This document shows positions 44,130 to 56,112 of a stretch of 64,000 bases of DNA, in pieces (the first letter of the stretch is position 1; the number at the start of each line of letters is the position of its first letter). Under the pieces are notes generated by a model that was not told where the DNA came from, searched no databases, and saw only the letters and a list, made by a program, of their open reading frames with translations. Position numbers and translations under genes: made by a program. This DNA comes from Oreohelix idahoensis (lineage: Eukaryota > Mollusca > Gastropoda > Stylommatophora > Oreohelicidae): positions 496,001 to 560,000 of the forward strand of contig JAMPIV010015279.1 in NCBI GenBank assembly GCA_024509875.1, read 5' to 3'.

Positions 44130-44390
44130 AGGGTAGTCCCATAGCAGAAACTTCCGTAGGAGGTAAAGTGCTAGAGACTTCACTATACTAGATCAGCATC
44201 GAGAGTTGGGTTGACCAGTTCCTTTCCTCGCTGCCTTTTTCCTTTCCTAATTCAATAGCAAAGTCAGGTACGAATTTTCAGCTGAGTAGACTGGAACGTA
44301 AAAATACCGTGAATCGAACCCGGCACTTTTGCCGCGAGACACCAGCACTCTAACACTCTGTCAATCGGACGCCTGCGTCTTGTAGGGCAG
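44130..44390 (-). mobile_element. tRNA-related repeat, related to 17170-17760
   Basis: tagagacttcactatactag, cctttcctaattcaatagca, gagtagactggaacg and gtgaatcgaacccggcac. The last is a B-box-like word on the minus strand. Related pieces at 17220-17255, 17550-17720 and 56812-56870. Confidence 0.6.
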
Positions 44391-44399
44391 CAAATAAAC

Positions 44400-45695
44400 C
44401 CTCTCTACTTTGCTCGGTCTGTTGCCATCCTTCATGTAATTCCCCAACTCTGGTTCATGCTGTAGCACTTTGTTTTACTTGAAAAAAGTTGCCAGTCTTA
44501 TACACAATGTCAAATCAGTTGCTTCTGTTTCAACGTTCACAGTATATGGGACCAATCGTCAGGCCTACATGTGACTGGTCGTTGCATTCGATAAGCAGTG
44601 CATTAACCTGGTGTTAACGGCAGACGGGCAAGATGCGCCTTTAAGTAGCTCACTTTTCTTTTGATGTGACACAATTTGCCCTGGCCAAAGCATGCATATG
44701 TTATCGAAAAATTATATAACAAAAGATATATCCTTAATATTCTGTTTTTATTTGTTATTGTGTTGTTTGGTTTGTAAGTAATAAATATCTATAATTGATG
44801 TCACGGAATGACCTCGAAATTGTTCATTTCTTGTGTCATCCCGTAATTCATTTTGAGCTCTTCGCGTTCTATTTTCCTACCTCGGACAATATTTGTATTT
44901 TCGAGTCATTGTTTACGCTTCTTCCTGTAATAATTCATTATGTTTGTTTACCTGCCCATCGGAACTGAGAGTTGCTACAAGTAAAACCAGATTGGTCGCC
45001 AGTCATTTATGTGTCGTGACACCCGGTGTTTGTGTTTGCACAGGTAGCGCCGGTCATATGACAGACGACGTTAAGACGACGGATATGTTGTAATTGCTTC
45101 TGGACAGAATTGTTACGAAGACATTATCTGTGATAATGTAGGAAGTCGGGAGTGTAAACAGGACCAATAATCGACGGAAATAACAATTCCTTATATGGAA
45201 AGTGACTTTTTTAAAATCACGCAGAATTTTCCTATGAGGAAATTGTTGGGATAAACCCCATCATAATACGCATGATTGAAAACAATTGGCTGGGTAATTT
45301 TAGATGTTATAAACAACACTTCTGATTGGAGCCTGTCAGATAGAAACAACAACGTGCGAGGGACGAAAGTTGCAATATAATCTGACACTATCGCCGGGTT
45401 AGAGCACTGTGAAATTCACCTCGTCAAGAAGACAGCCAGCTAGCCAGAGTAAGGAATAGGATCAGAATTCCACTTATCGGACCGGACCTTGTTTGAGCAT
45501 CTTGTGGACTTATATCCCAGAAAAACTCTACCTGCATTAACACGGAAAGCCGGAATCCTAGAAATCTGAAAACAGAGTCAGATAGGAGCCTAGTGTAAAG
45601 TAATACCCCAGACCGCGTGTAATAGGCATCTTAAACAAGTTGCCGTAACTATTTCTCTGAGACAGGAGTCAGTATTCCCAAAGAAATGTTGATAG
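44400..45695. other. Intergenic, nothing coding
   Basis: No gene recognised; short frames only. Confidence 0.4.
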
Positions 45696-45699
45696 TACC

Positions 45700-46400
45700 A
45701 GTTGAGGGTAATATCTCTGGAACAAAGTGTGAGTATAAGTGGCCTGCTTTCAGCGCTAGACACCACCATGAGACGGGTCTTGATGACGCTGGACCAGCTT
45801 CGTGATTGCTCCCTGCTATTTCCTGGAATGTGTCACAACGTCCAGACTTTACCAGTGACGAGAGTGCATCAGTCCAAAGAACCAAACATCGACTTTAGCA
45901 GAAACCAACAAACGTACTGGCCGCTAAGTACAAACTTAAAAGCTGCCAAGTTAACATTTCAGATAATTCCCTCAATACCCATAATATCACCCTGTGATGA
46001 TTACTCTTTTTTTTAAAAAGAATCTTTCATTTTACACTGTTAAATATAATTGATTATTACATTTGTTATTTATATATATACAAATTTATAGTTGATTTAA
46101 TCTTTTTGAGTGTAGTGCACCCGTATGTTTCAGTCACCTTAAATACACTTAAAACAAAGCTACTAAATTAAGATTTCACTGAATTAAATCAGTTGGGGGC
46201 TTGAACAAGCTAAATCATACAATATATCTCTTCACAAAAGTTGTTGGGCAGATAATAAGTTAAGACACATTCAACATTGTTCTTGATTTTTGAAGATTCC
46301 CTCAAGACAGAAGCATCATCATCCTTCTATCTGCATCTCTGCCAAGAGTAATCTTTGTGCGAAGGTAGATACCTTTGAAGACCCACATTAGATACTCTAG
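45700..46400 (+). mobile_element. Repeat X, copy 2 (unclassified)
   Basis: Aligns with 22430-23110. A frame at 45702-46016 reads SALDTTMRRVLMTLDQLRDC, and the first copy encodes a similar LDTYTRRVLKTLATL in a broken frame, so part of X was once coding. The G-run (cagttgggggcttg, 46189-46202) is shared with both other copies. Not recognised. Confidence 0.55.
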
Positions 46401-47190
46401 GTTTTGGTCATTGCTGGACCATACCTGCAGAGCAAAGGGAAGGCAACCCGTGACACTTGATGTGCAATTTCATTCACTAATCTAACTTAATTTTCCTGTA
46501 GAGTTTAATTAACTTTCGTGGCTAAAAGTGTGGAATAAGGGGCGTATGTTAAACCACTCGACCAGGGCATCGAATGCACCAAGGCCGGCCCTACGAATAG
46601 GTTCTATATTCCATGACCTAATGATAAAGGCAAAATCCTATAGGTTTCACATTTCATGGTCTGATAGAAATTTTAGATTCCCTGTCACAGTGTGTAGTTT
46701 CGTAAGTTGTGTATCCCATATGAAGTTCCTTACAAGATGCCCAAAAGAGGCAAACACATTTTCGGACACAGTTTTTTTTTTTTTAATAAAAAGGAAGGAA
46801 AATTGAGCTCTGTGAGTAGTAGATAAATAAATGGTAATTAGCAGGCACTTGTTGGACAGAAAAGAAGACACCAGGCAAGAGAAAAGATATATAAGTGATA
46901 GGCTTACCAGGAATCGAACCACGGATCATCCAAAAGGCGACATCGCCTTGCTGTGAAAGTAAATCGTGAGATGACGCACATCCAATTTAGCACCCCCAAA
47001 AAGTGCTTCATTGGCCGAGGCCATTCTCACGATACCTACGCAACTACGGTTAACTAGACACTGTTTTTGAGTAGTTTAGCTTCTGTGATAGTTCCCATGC
47101 AGTCTGTTAGGATCAGCTACATTGGTGTCATAAATAATGTTGGTAAAACGGATACACGTTCTTCGAAATTTTTTCTGCTGGTCAAGCTAC
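46401..47190. other. Intergenic; tRNA-like word at 46905
   Basis: accaggaatcgaaccacgga (46909-46928) resembles a reversed B box, perhaps another SINE head on the minus strand. Otherwise nothing recognised. Confidence 0.35.
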
Positions 47191-47336
47191 TTAACTCTTT
47201 GACTCCGGAACAACGTTCAGAGCGGTAGTCAGATTTGACACCCGTGCCGAAACAACTCTCTCATCGTTGTTTTTAATCTATCATGAACTAAAATTACGGC
47301 ACAGGGTGGAAAATAATTGCGGAGTCAAAGAGTTAA
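47191..47336. mobile_element. 138-bp MITE with TTAA target duplication (piggyBac-like)
   Basis: ctctttgactccg (47195-47207) and its exact reverse complement cggagtcaaagag (47320-47332) bound the element. TTAA flanks both sides (47191-47194, 47333-47336). TTAA duplication is characteristic of piggyBac-type transposition. No coding capacity. Relatives at 41127-41255 and possibly 21512-22218. Confidence 0.85.
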
Positions 47337-47479
47337 AAGTAACATATAATGTAGGTGTATGTGTGTGTGTGAAAATGTAGGAGTCGTGGGAGGAATAAAG
47401 ATAATAGAGAGATGTTAGGTCATCTTAAAGAATGGCTCTGAAACGTGGAGAAAAAGAAACGTAAAACACAAGAAGTCAC

Positions 47480-47725
47480 AGATTTTTAAAAATGGATGCT
47501 TGTGTAGAATAGAAGGATTGAAATGATACAGCAAGGTCACCAAAATGGAACTCATTACAAGAACTAGACAAGTGCACGTGGAACAAGCGATGAGAAGAAG
47601 ATTCTAGCAATGAAATGACACATATTGAGAAAACCTGTTGAAAGCATTACAAGGCAGTTCTTGAACTGATAGCATCGGACAGTTTTTAATGACCTTTGCT
47701 CCTTGGGGAGCCAAATGGTAATAAA
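47480..47725 (+). pseudogene. LINE 3' tail fragment
   Basis: caagtgcacgtggaacaagc, then agcattacaaggcagttctt and gctccttggggagc (47698-47711, perfect stem-loop). Plus orientation; internally deleted. Confidence 0.72.
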
Positions 47726-48384
47726 TGAATGGATCGATAGAGAGACAGCATGAGTAAGTGACATAAAAAACGCAGCTTACTTGAGGGTTAAATTTAAGTA
47801 ACCACATGCAAAGTGCTAAAAATGTAACACTTTGAAAGTTAGTGTAAACATAGTCCGCTATATGATAACCTGAAGATCTTTTATGTTTGGATGCACCCTA
47901 ATATAACCGACTAGGTTGAACGGGACGCGCCTCGCCAAAACGAGGCACAATTTTATATTTAAAAAAAAAACTTTGGAAGTTTTAAAATTTGTTAACGGTA
48001 ACAACGAATACTCTTATTTAGTGAGGACACGAAGATACCAATTTTAAAGAAGAGGCAAGAAATTTAGCCAGACAACCAGTCAGTTGGTAAGACAGCTTTA
48101 TGTGTCTCTTGATCATGGAAAGGTTCCAACAACCTGTAACCTGACACAGCGATCAGATGAGTTAATCTGTCCAGCAAATAGCACAAGCCACCCATGAAGA
48201 TCAGGAATTGCGGAAATACAATATTGGAATTGTCAAGCTGGCCAAATGGATTAACACAAAGATTTTTGTATAAATAGAAACATGCAATTGATGTCGATGT
48301 TGTCTGGAGTCCAGTCTAAGTTTTTGTTTATTTTGTTTGTTATTATTTTAAAATAAAGTCCTGTGCCATTCGCACAAAATGTTT

Positions 48385-48505
48385 CTATGTCTTCCTCATG
48401 CCGTTTATTTCAATTGTCAGTTCTCTTCTCAGTGTGTTTTGTGTATCTTTTAACTTTTTACCCTGGGGATTCTAGAACAAGAACTGCCTTGCATTGCTTG
48501 TGTAA
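48385..48505 (-). pseudogene. LINE 3' tail fragment
   Basis: tttctatgtcttcctcatgc, tcagttctcttctcagtgtg, ggggattctagaacaagaac and ctgccttgcattgc match the tail family in minus orientation. Confidence 0.65.
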
Positions 48506-48519
48506 TACCGGGGTCTAAA

Positions 48520-48725
48520 AGGGCAGTAGAGAATGGTAACACTGTAACCAGCTAGGTGCCTCGTGAAGCTGCCCGGGGGGAGAGGTGTCTGAGGAGGCAA
48601 AGAAAGAATAAAGTCAATGCTCCCACAGACATGTTGTAAGAGGCGACTAATACGAGATTGTGGATGGGGTTGGCAACGTCATCTTGTAAAATAAGTTTCT
48701 ACAGAAACCAGTCTTGCAAGAGTGC
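48520..48725 (+). mobile_element. SINE-like repeat with GGCGACTAAT core
   Basis: ggcaaagaaagaataaagtc, then gacatgttgtaagaggcgac, taatacgagattg, ggttggcaacgtcatcttgt, tttctacagaaacc. The same order is seen at 57480-57615 (plus) and inverted at 50210-50420 and 14385-14530. No coding capacity. The core resembles conserved central domains reported for broad animal SINE superfamilies; that comparison is from memory and unverified. Confidence 0.6.
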
Positions 48726-49059
48726 ATAATACTTCGATGCAGGTTTCCCACAAGGGTCAGATACCGCGAGAACACCGTACTCCATTAGAAGCGAGAAGAG
48801 ATGAGAAGAAATGAAAAGCATATCGTAGAAAACCATTTAGGAGTATTGAGCTTGGGGCCGACTACCCCATCCTATAGTGGCTCTAAGCCATACACACACA
48901 CACAAACGTCATCGCGTCTGGACAGGTCTAACAAAGCAAATAATTTACATTCAACTTTGTACTCACTGGTGATAAACTTCAGACTTAACCCTTCAGCAAA
49001 GTTCCGACTTTTTCTCTCTCTTCCAATAACAATACGGCATTAAATCACCTGATTACGAA

Positions 49060-49270
49060 GCTAAAGATAGGAACTCCTGATGACGGTAACTATGGCACCG
49101 ATAAAATGACTGCTGAACATCTAGTTCAAAGGAGCCCAATATATGAAGAACAGAGAAAGCGCATATGACAATCACCAGTACTATTCACGGAAACACTCTT
49201 CGGAGATACTAAAAACCTCAAGCTGATCACTGCTTTCTTTGAACATATTCAAACTGACGTCTGAAACTGA
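49060..49270 (+). pseudogene. LINE C-terminal tail fragment
   Basis: Reads MTAEHLVQRSPIYEEQRKR, then ETLFGDTKNLKLITAFFEHI. It is the end of a jockey/RTE-type Pol zinc-binding tail, and its last block matches the minus-strand fragment at 50655-50735. Confidence 0.65.
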
Positions 49271-49279
49271 ACGAAGAAG

Positions 49280-50205
49280 AAGACGAAATCGCATGATTTT
49301 ACTTAAATAACTCATGCAATGACTTCAAATTTCCAATTACTATCTAGACTAGCTGCTGAATATCATTCAATTCATACATGCTGACCAGGCAAACGGTTAT
49401 CCAAAATTAACCGCGAAACCACAGCAATCGACATACTTATTCAAACATATACCGCACACCTTAATTACCTCCCTGTCAAATTTCTTTTCATATTAATCTG
49501 TAACCAACTATATTTGTAAAGTATTAGACACTGAGGCATGCATTATTTTCTTTGTGAGGACAAGAAAGATTTTAAAACATTTCTCAAAATGGAACATGCC
49601 GCCTTAGAATCAATACACATAAGAATCTGCCTTCCTGGTTATCTATAACGTATGGGTGCCGGCGTTAACAAACTGGTCGTGTTTCATTATACCAGCATTC
49701 CTTTGCCTTTCAGAAGTCCCATAACCCTTTACAACATCTTAAGAAGATGCATCTCATTATCTTCTAGCTCACAAAATATCCCAAATGTCCCAGAAATGGA
49801 AAAACAAGTTCAAAGCATCTTTCAACACGAAACGATAAGAAAACTATAAGTTTATTTATATACCAGCAGTGACCACCCCCTTCTTCCCCCTCCCTTCTCC
49901 CCATTTGGAAAATGATGACGAGATGCATTTTTTTAAAATAATAACATTTTATATAAATATAATTATATACATTTATAATTTATATACTGATATATTAGAA
50001 CATACTATCTATGTGGAGAGCATTCGCCTTTTCTTCTACTTGTCCCTATCTCGAATATATCTCTTTCTTACGAGCCAATTTCTAGATACCTTCTTGACTA
50101 CATTCAATAGGTCAACCCTATCATGCTGTAGCGGTACGACCATTGGTGCGGCCTCCCCCCAGTATATCATATACGAAAATATCATTATTATCATTTTCCT
50201 GTGCG
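49280..50205. other. Intergenic, nothing coding
   Basis: No gene recognised. Confidence 0.4.
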
Positions 50206-50420
50206 CTCCTTACGGAGCATCAAGCCACCACTGAAGCTCGTCCCCTGCACCTAGCAGTCACGTGCTCTTGCTGCGGTTGTTTCTGTAGCAATGAGTTTTA
50301 CATGATCAAATAGCCAGCCACTACACAAGCTCATATTAGTCGCCTAGTACGACATGCTTGAAGTTGCAGTAGTCAATTACTTTCGTTGTCTCTTCAGAGA
50401 CACCCGGGACTTACACGGGG
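50206..50420 (-). mobile_element. SINE-like repeat with GGCGACTAAT core, inverted
   Basis: Reverse-complemented: gtctctgaagagacaacgaa, caagcatgtcgtactaggcg, actaatatgagc, gatcatgtaaaactcattgc, tacagaaac. Same order as 48520-48725. Confidence 0.6.
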
Positions 50421-50649
50421 TAAGTAATGTTCAAGAGAAGTCGTAGACCTTAAAAAAAAAAAAACTGTCTTAAAACAGAGCTAAGTTACAAGTTCCTCCA
50501 TACATACTCATGCAAAAACAGCGTTCCATAAAGCGAAAAGTATGTTATGCAACAATTATTTGTCAATGAAATTAAGAAACTTCAGTGTTACATAGAACCA
50601 ATTCTGACATAATGAAGTTCTTCTTCTTCTTCTTCGTACACTCTCAGAC

Positions 50650-50930
50650 GTCCACTTGAATGTTCTCAAAGAAAGCAGTAGTCAGTTTGAGGCTATTTAA
50701 ATCCCCGTAAAGCTTTTCCACGAAAGGAGCTGGCGTCAGCCATATGCCCACTGCAGAATGCTGAGTGTTTTGTGAGCTTTGTCAGCAATTCTAGCCTTTT
50801 GCCTCTGTGTAGCCCAGCGGAACGCTATGGACTTATTGACAATTTGCTTTCGATGTAATGACGTCATCATGGAGCGGCGTACGTTGTACTGTTTTGTTAG
50901 GCCTGTGGCCCAGTACATCCGATTTCAACG
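50650..50930 (-). pseudogene. LINE C-terminal fragment
   Basis: The minus strand reads SLHRKQIVNKSIAFRWATQR, then KAHKTLSILQWAYG, and ends LYGDLNSLKLTTAFFENI after a frame change. The last block is homologous to 49190-49265. The upstream part is not recognised but is continuous with it. Confidence 0.5.
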
Positions 50931-50939
50931 GGCATTTAC

Positions 50940-52425
50940 GTCGGGTTGCCTACCTTAGCCTTTGACTGTCCCCAGCCTACGTGCAAGGCAGCAGTGTGGT
51001 CTCACTGTCTGACTGGATTCTAAAAAAACATGTAGAGAATCACTAACGTCAAAAGTTAAGTCGCCATATTGGCAAGGGGAGATCCATAATAAAGTTAATG
51101 ATGAACAATTACTAAACAAGAACGAAATGCACTAGAGGCCACAGATATGGGTTTTGCAGAATAATTTAAAAAATATAATGGACAGTTAAAAACGAGTGGC
51201 ATGAAAGAGGCCAATGCACAAAGAAGTTCACTGGTTCCATTACAAGGAAGTAATCCACTTTTATTAGGTATGTTATGAGAAGAACAAATCCGGTGACAAC
51301 AGAAAAGACTGAACGATCGAGAGACAGAGAACGAAAAAAAAAAAAATAGAAATTTCGGGACAGTCTGACATCACGGCATGGAAAAACGTGAACAACAGAA
51401 GTGATAAACAGTAATAGAGTCAGGAAGGTGTGGAGAGACAAGATCGCCTATGCCCCCAGGCATATTACTTGAAGACGATATTTATGTCTGTCACATTCAT
51501 ATGTGTGCTTATGTTTAAATAGCCAGATATTACGTTTAGAGTGAAAATTTTTTTTTTTTAAACGGGGTTCGATCAACATGAGGAATTGAAGGAGGAAAAA
51601 AAATGGTCCATCTTATTCCTCATCGAATACCAAAATTTAATCAAAGTGGTAGAAAAATAGTCTGACCATTTCTACTTCCCACCGCGACATTTTTCACACC
51701 GACTAATTGAAATCGTGTGTACCCAATCACGTGGTCAACAAGAAGATTTGGATTGGCTGCTCAAAACAGGAAGTCCTCTAGACATTCTCATTTAGCAGAA
51801 GTAGGGGGCAGACGGAAAGTTGTTTAGGTAAGTGAGTGCTGCAGAGTGCGAGGCCATGCGAGGGGTAAAACGTTCTGTCACGGTTATTTATTTGAATTTC
51901 ATTCGACTTGGTGGCACAATAATAAAATCGATTTTTACTGTTTCATAAATCGAGGTAACGGAAGTCGTGAAAATGGTAGTCACTAGTCACACTTTTGTAT
52001 GAACGCACAAAGTGCCCAGCACAAGAATAACATTCAACGTAAATCAATATGAGTGGAATAAAATCGATACTCTCCAGCCCGTAAAACAGATGTTTGTCGT
52101 CTGTGTTTGTAGAAGGAAACAGACGTTCGTGACAATTGTTTGTACAACATATTGGCGCCAGATTGGTAACCAATACACACGTTACGTTTTCGTTTGTTTA
52201 ATGCTGTTAATTTAAAGTTTGTAATTATCATTATTAATGTAGTCATTTCCCAGCAAAGAAATATGGACTTTTTGTTTCATTACAACTTTGACTATTCAGG
52301 GGCACGAATCATGTCTTGTATTATCAAGTTATATAACTTGCCACACAAGATTGTTTCAAAAATAAATTAATATCAATGCGAGCAATTCCAATATTAGTCT
52401 GCCATATTCTATTGCTTCTTCTTCG
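50940..52425. other. Intergenic, nothing coding
   Basis: No gene recognised; short frames only. Confidence 0.4.
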
Positions 52426-52429
52426 TCTT

Positions 52430-54290
52430 CTTTTTCTCCTTCTTCTCTTCCTTCATTTCTCCACCTTCTCTTCCTTAATCGTCTCCTTCTTCTTATCCTT
52501 CATTTTCTCCTTCTTCTCTTCTTTCATTTTCCTCCTTCTTCTCTTCCTTCATTTTCTCCTTCTTCTCTTCCTTCTTCTTATCTTTCTTATCTTCCTTCAT
52601 TGTGTCCTTCTTCTCTTCATTCACCTTCTTATTATCCGTCTTCTTCTTCTTCTTTTCTTCTTCTTTTTCTCTTCCTTCATTGTCTCCTTCTTCTCTTCAT
52701 TAATCGTCTCCTTCTTCTCTTCCTTCATTGTCTCCTTCTTCTCTTCCTTAATCGTCTCCTTCTTCTCTTCCTTCATTGTCTCCTTCTCTTCCTTAATCAT
52801 CTTCTTCTTCTCCTCTTCCTTCATTGTCTCCTTCTTCTATTCCTTAATCGTCTCCTTCTTCTTTTCTTTCATTGTCTCCTTCTTCTCTTCATTAATCGTC
52901 TCCTTCTTCTCTTCCTTCATTGTCTCCTTCTTCTCTTCCTTAATCGTCTCCTTCTTCTCTTCCTTCATTGTCTCCTTCTCTTCCTTAATCATCTTCTTCT
53001 TCTCCTCTTCCTTCATTGTCTCCTTCTTCTATTCCTTAATCGTCTCCTTCTCTTCTGTCATTGTCTCCTTCTTCTCTTCCTTTATTGTCTCCTTCTTCTC
53101 TTCCTTAATCGTCTTCTCTTCCTTCATTGTCTCCTTCTTCTCTTCCTTTATTGTCTCCTTCTTCTCTTCCTTAATCGTCTTCTCTTCCTTCATTGTCTCC
53201 TTCTTCTCTTCCTTAATCGTCTCCTTCTTCTCTTCCTTCATTGTCTCCTTCTTCTCTTCCTTAATCATCTCCTTCTTCTCTTCCTTCATTGTCTCCTTCT
53301 TCTATTCCTTAATCGTCTCCTTCTTCTCTTCCTTCATTGTCTCCTTCTTCTCTTCCTTAATCGTCTCCTTCTTCTCTTCCTTCATTGTCTCCTTCTTCTA
53401 TTCCTTAATCGTCTCCTTCTTCTCTTCCTTCATTGTCTCCTTCTTCTCTTCCTTAATCGTCTCCTTCTTCTCTTCCTTCATTGTCTCCTTCTTCTCTTCC
53501 TTAATCGTCTCCTTCTTCTCTTCCTTAATCGTCTCCTTCTTCTCTTTCTTCATTGTCTCCTTCTTATCTTCTTTCATTGTCTCCTTCTTCTCTTCCTTAA
53601 TCGTCTCCTTCTTCTCTTCCTTAATCGTCTCCTTCTTCTCTTTCTTCATTGTCTCCTTCTTCTCTTCTTTCATTGTCTCCTTCTTCTCTTCCTTAATCGT
53701 CTCCTTCTTCTCTTCCTTCATTGTCTCCTTCTTCTCTTCCTTAATCATCTTCTTCTTCTCTTCCTTAATCATCTTCTTCTTCTCCTCTTCCTTCATTGTC
53801 TCCTTCTTCTATTCCTTAATCGTCTCCATCTCTTCTGTCATTGTCTCCTTCTTCTCTTCCTTTATTGTCTCCTTCTTCTCTTCCTTAATCGTCTTCTCTT
53901 CCTTCATTGTCTCCTTCTCCTCTTCCTTAATCGTCTCCTTCTTCTCTTCCTTAATCGTCTCCTTCTTCTCTTCCTTAATCGTCTTCTCTTCCTTCATTGT
54001 CTCCTTCTCCTCTTCCTTAATCGTCTCCTTCTTCTCTTCCTTAATCGTCTCCTTCTTCTCTTCCTTAATCGTCTCCTCTTCCTTCATTGTCTCCTTCTTC
54101 TCTTCCTTAATCGTCTCCTTCTTTTCTTCTTTCATCTTCTCCTTCTTGTCTTCCTTCATTTTTTCCTTCTTCTCTTCCTTCATTTTCTCCTTCTTCTCTT
54201 CCTTAATCGTCTCCTTCTTCTCTTCCTTCACCTTGTCATTACCCTTCTTCTTCTTTTCTTCTTGTTCTTTTCTTCGTCTTCTTTTGACTT
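52430..54290. repeat. 24-bp pyrimidine/purine tandem repeat, about 77 units
   Basis: Two alternating 24-bp units, tctccttcttctcttcctta+atcg and tctccttcttctcttccttc+attg, repeat for 1.86 kb. The plus strand is about 90% pyrimidine. Because 24 is a multiple of three, long frames arise: two overlapping plus-strand frames with hydrophobic FFSSLIVS-type and LLLLFLNR-type repeats, and a minus-strand frame of KEEKKETI/KEEKKETM repeats. The minus frame is broken at least five times where ctcttcc has become ctattcc (TAG). The plus frames survive because stops need purines. I treat it as satellite, not gene. Confidence 0.88.
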
Positions 54291-54389
54291 CACTCCATAC
54301 GGAGTATAGAACCACTGGTACAACTGGTCCCAAATCCGAAAGCCTGTATCAAAACATTCATATGTTCTTGTAGCTTGATTTCTGTAACT

Positions 54390-54520
54390 CTTTGCTTAAC
54401 ATAATGAGGCTGTCAGCCTTAAACAAAGCCTCACATTTAGTCGCCTAGTACACAATAACTAAGAGAGTGGAAGTCCTCATCTTTGTTAACTAATGCATAA
54501 AGTAACATGTGGGAATGAAA
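54390..54520 (-). mobile_element. Fragment of the GGCGACTAAT-core repeat, inverted
   Basis: tcacatttagtcgcctagta, cacaataact matches the core at 50335-50360 in the same orientation. Confidence 0.5.
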
Positions 54521-54589
54521 GGGTATAGTTGTCACGGGATTGCCTCCCCTTGATGTGCAGTAGTGGTCCACTAATGGTCACAACGCAAG

Positions 54590-54830
54590 CGTATCTAAAA
54601 GTAGGTCGTCCAAGGTATCGATCTTCGCGCAAGATTACTCTTGGCAAAGATATAGATAGAAGATGAATGTCGTTTCTACCTTAGGGGAGCCTTCACAAGA
54701 AATTCCCAGAAGTCAAGAACAAACGCTGCTTAAGGGCTGAGCAAATTTGTTAACTTATTATCTGGTCCGTCGCCTTTTGCTAAGGGGGTATGCAATGATT
54801 CTGGCCCGTCAAACCCCCAGTTGGAGTAAT
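54590..54830 (-). mobile_element. Repeat X, copy 3 (inverted, partial)
   Basis: Reverse-complemented it reads caactgggggtttgac, ggaccagataataagttaac, ttgttcttgacttctgg, cttctatctatatctttgcc, aagagtaatcttgcgcgaag, matching 46190-46370 of copy 2. Confidence 0.7.
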
Positions 54831-54856
54831 ACAACGAATGCCCTCTTATAATTAAT

Positions 54857-54978
<122 letters not shown>

Positions 54979-54979
54979 C

Positions 54980-55955
54980 AAGAAGACCTGGCTCATACGT
55001 TTGCTTTTGTACATATAAACTGAATCAACTATTATTGTTTAGTTTAAAATAACATACAACAAATTTAATAGTCAATTAGTCTTTAACATGGGAAAATAAA
55101 TGTGGAAAATTTGGTAAAAATTGAAATTAAAGTTTCCTAACTGAGGTTTAGAATGGGGGTTAGAATGTCTTTGATTTTTGCTGTAGCCTGTTATATAAAA
55201 CTTAGCTCCAGATGCGTCTTGCAGCTGTGGTTTCCGTCACTTCTTTTTGGTGATGAGTACACTTCTCCCCATAATTCGTCCACTGTAGGCGGTTGGTGGT
55301 GATACTCTTCTCTCACATTAGTGGCGTAGGAACTTCAGTACTTAAGTCTGATGTCTTGTAACCACGAAATGTGACAAATTAGAAAGAAACAAATGCCTCT
55401 GTACATTTGTTCTTCACAAACTAACAGGCCCATTTTCATGCGCTCCACCCACGAATGTTAAACTCTCAGAAGAATTAAATTCCCGTACACACAAGGTAAC
55501 TCAGGGAATATGATGAAAATTCACCAATATCCTTCTGGGTGTCAACTAGGAAATTGCGTCTTGAGTGCACGAAAATGATTTGCCTGAATTACAATTAAAC
55601 AAGTATATAAATCTCACAAAATGATTCTAAACACTTTAGGCACATGTGATGTATCATTACTTATTACTCGTCGCTACTCCCATCGGGGTCTGGGGTCGCT
55701 CTTCTGTCTGGTTTACGCACAACTAGTCAGAAACAATCACCATTTCTTGCAGTAGTAGTTCATGCATATACTATTTTCATATTTTGAGGTTGCCAGCTTC
55801 ATATATATATAACCACTTAGCAAGAAACCTGTAAAATTTACATTAGTAAATAAATTGTTTACACTTATCCCAAAATTTTAAGAATACACACTTCTCCTGG
55901 CACAGGTTAGAATGGACCCACAGCCTTGAATTTAGATGCTGTTCGAATCACTTAA
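54980..55955. other. Intergenic, nothing coding
   Basis: No gene recognised. Confidence 0.4.
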
Positions 55956-55959
55956 GTCT

Positions 55960-56112
55960 GAGAAATTCCTCTTATGACGGGTGAAACACTTGGTCTGGAA
56001 ATCTTTAATTCCTTTTATGACGGGTGAGACACTTGGTCTGGAAATCTATAATTCCTCTTATGACGAGTGAAACACTTGGTCTGGAAATCTATAATTCCTC
56101 TTATGACTTCAT
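55960..56112. repeat. 43-bp tandem repeat, 3.5 copies
   Basis: Unit: attcctcttatgacgggtga then aacacttggtctggaaatct+ata. Copies start 43 bp apart (tgacg at 55975, 56018, 56061). Unrelated in sequence to the 43-bp repeat at 4079. Confidence 0.92.

Noticed and set aside
52376..54373. 665-aa plus-strand open frame with FFSSLIVS repeats
   Set aside because: A by-product of a 24-bp pyrimidine repeat that cannot easily form stops; a second overlapping frame is equally open.
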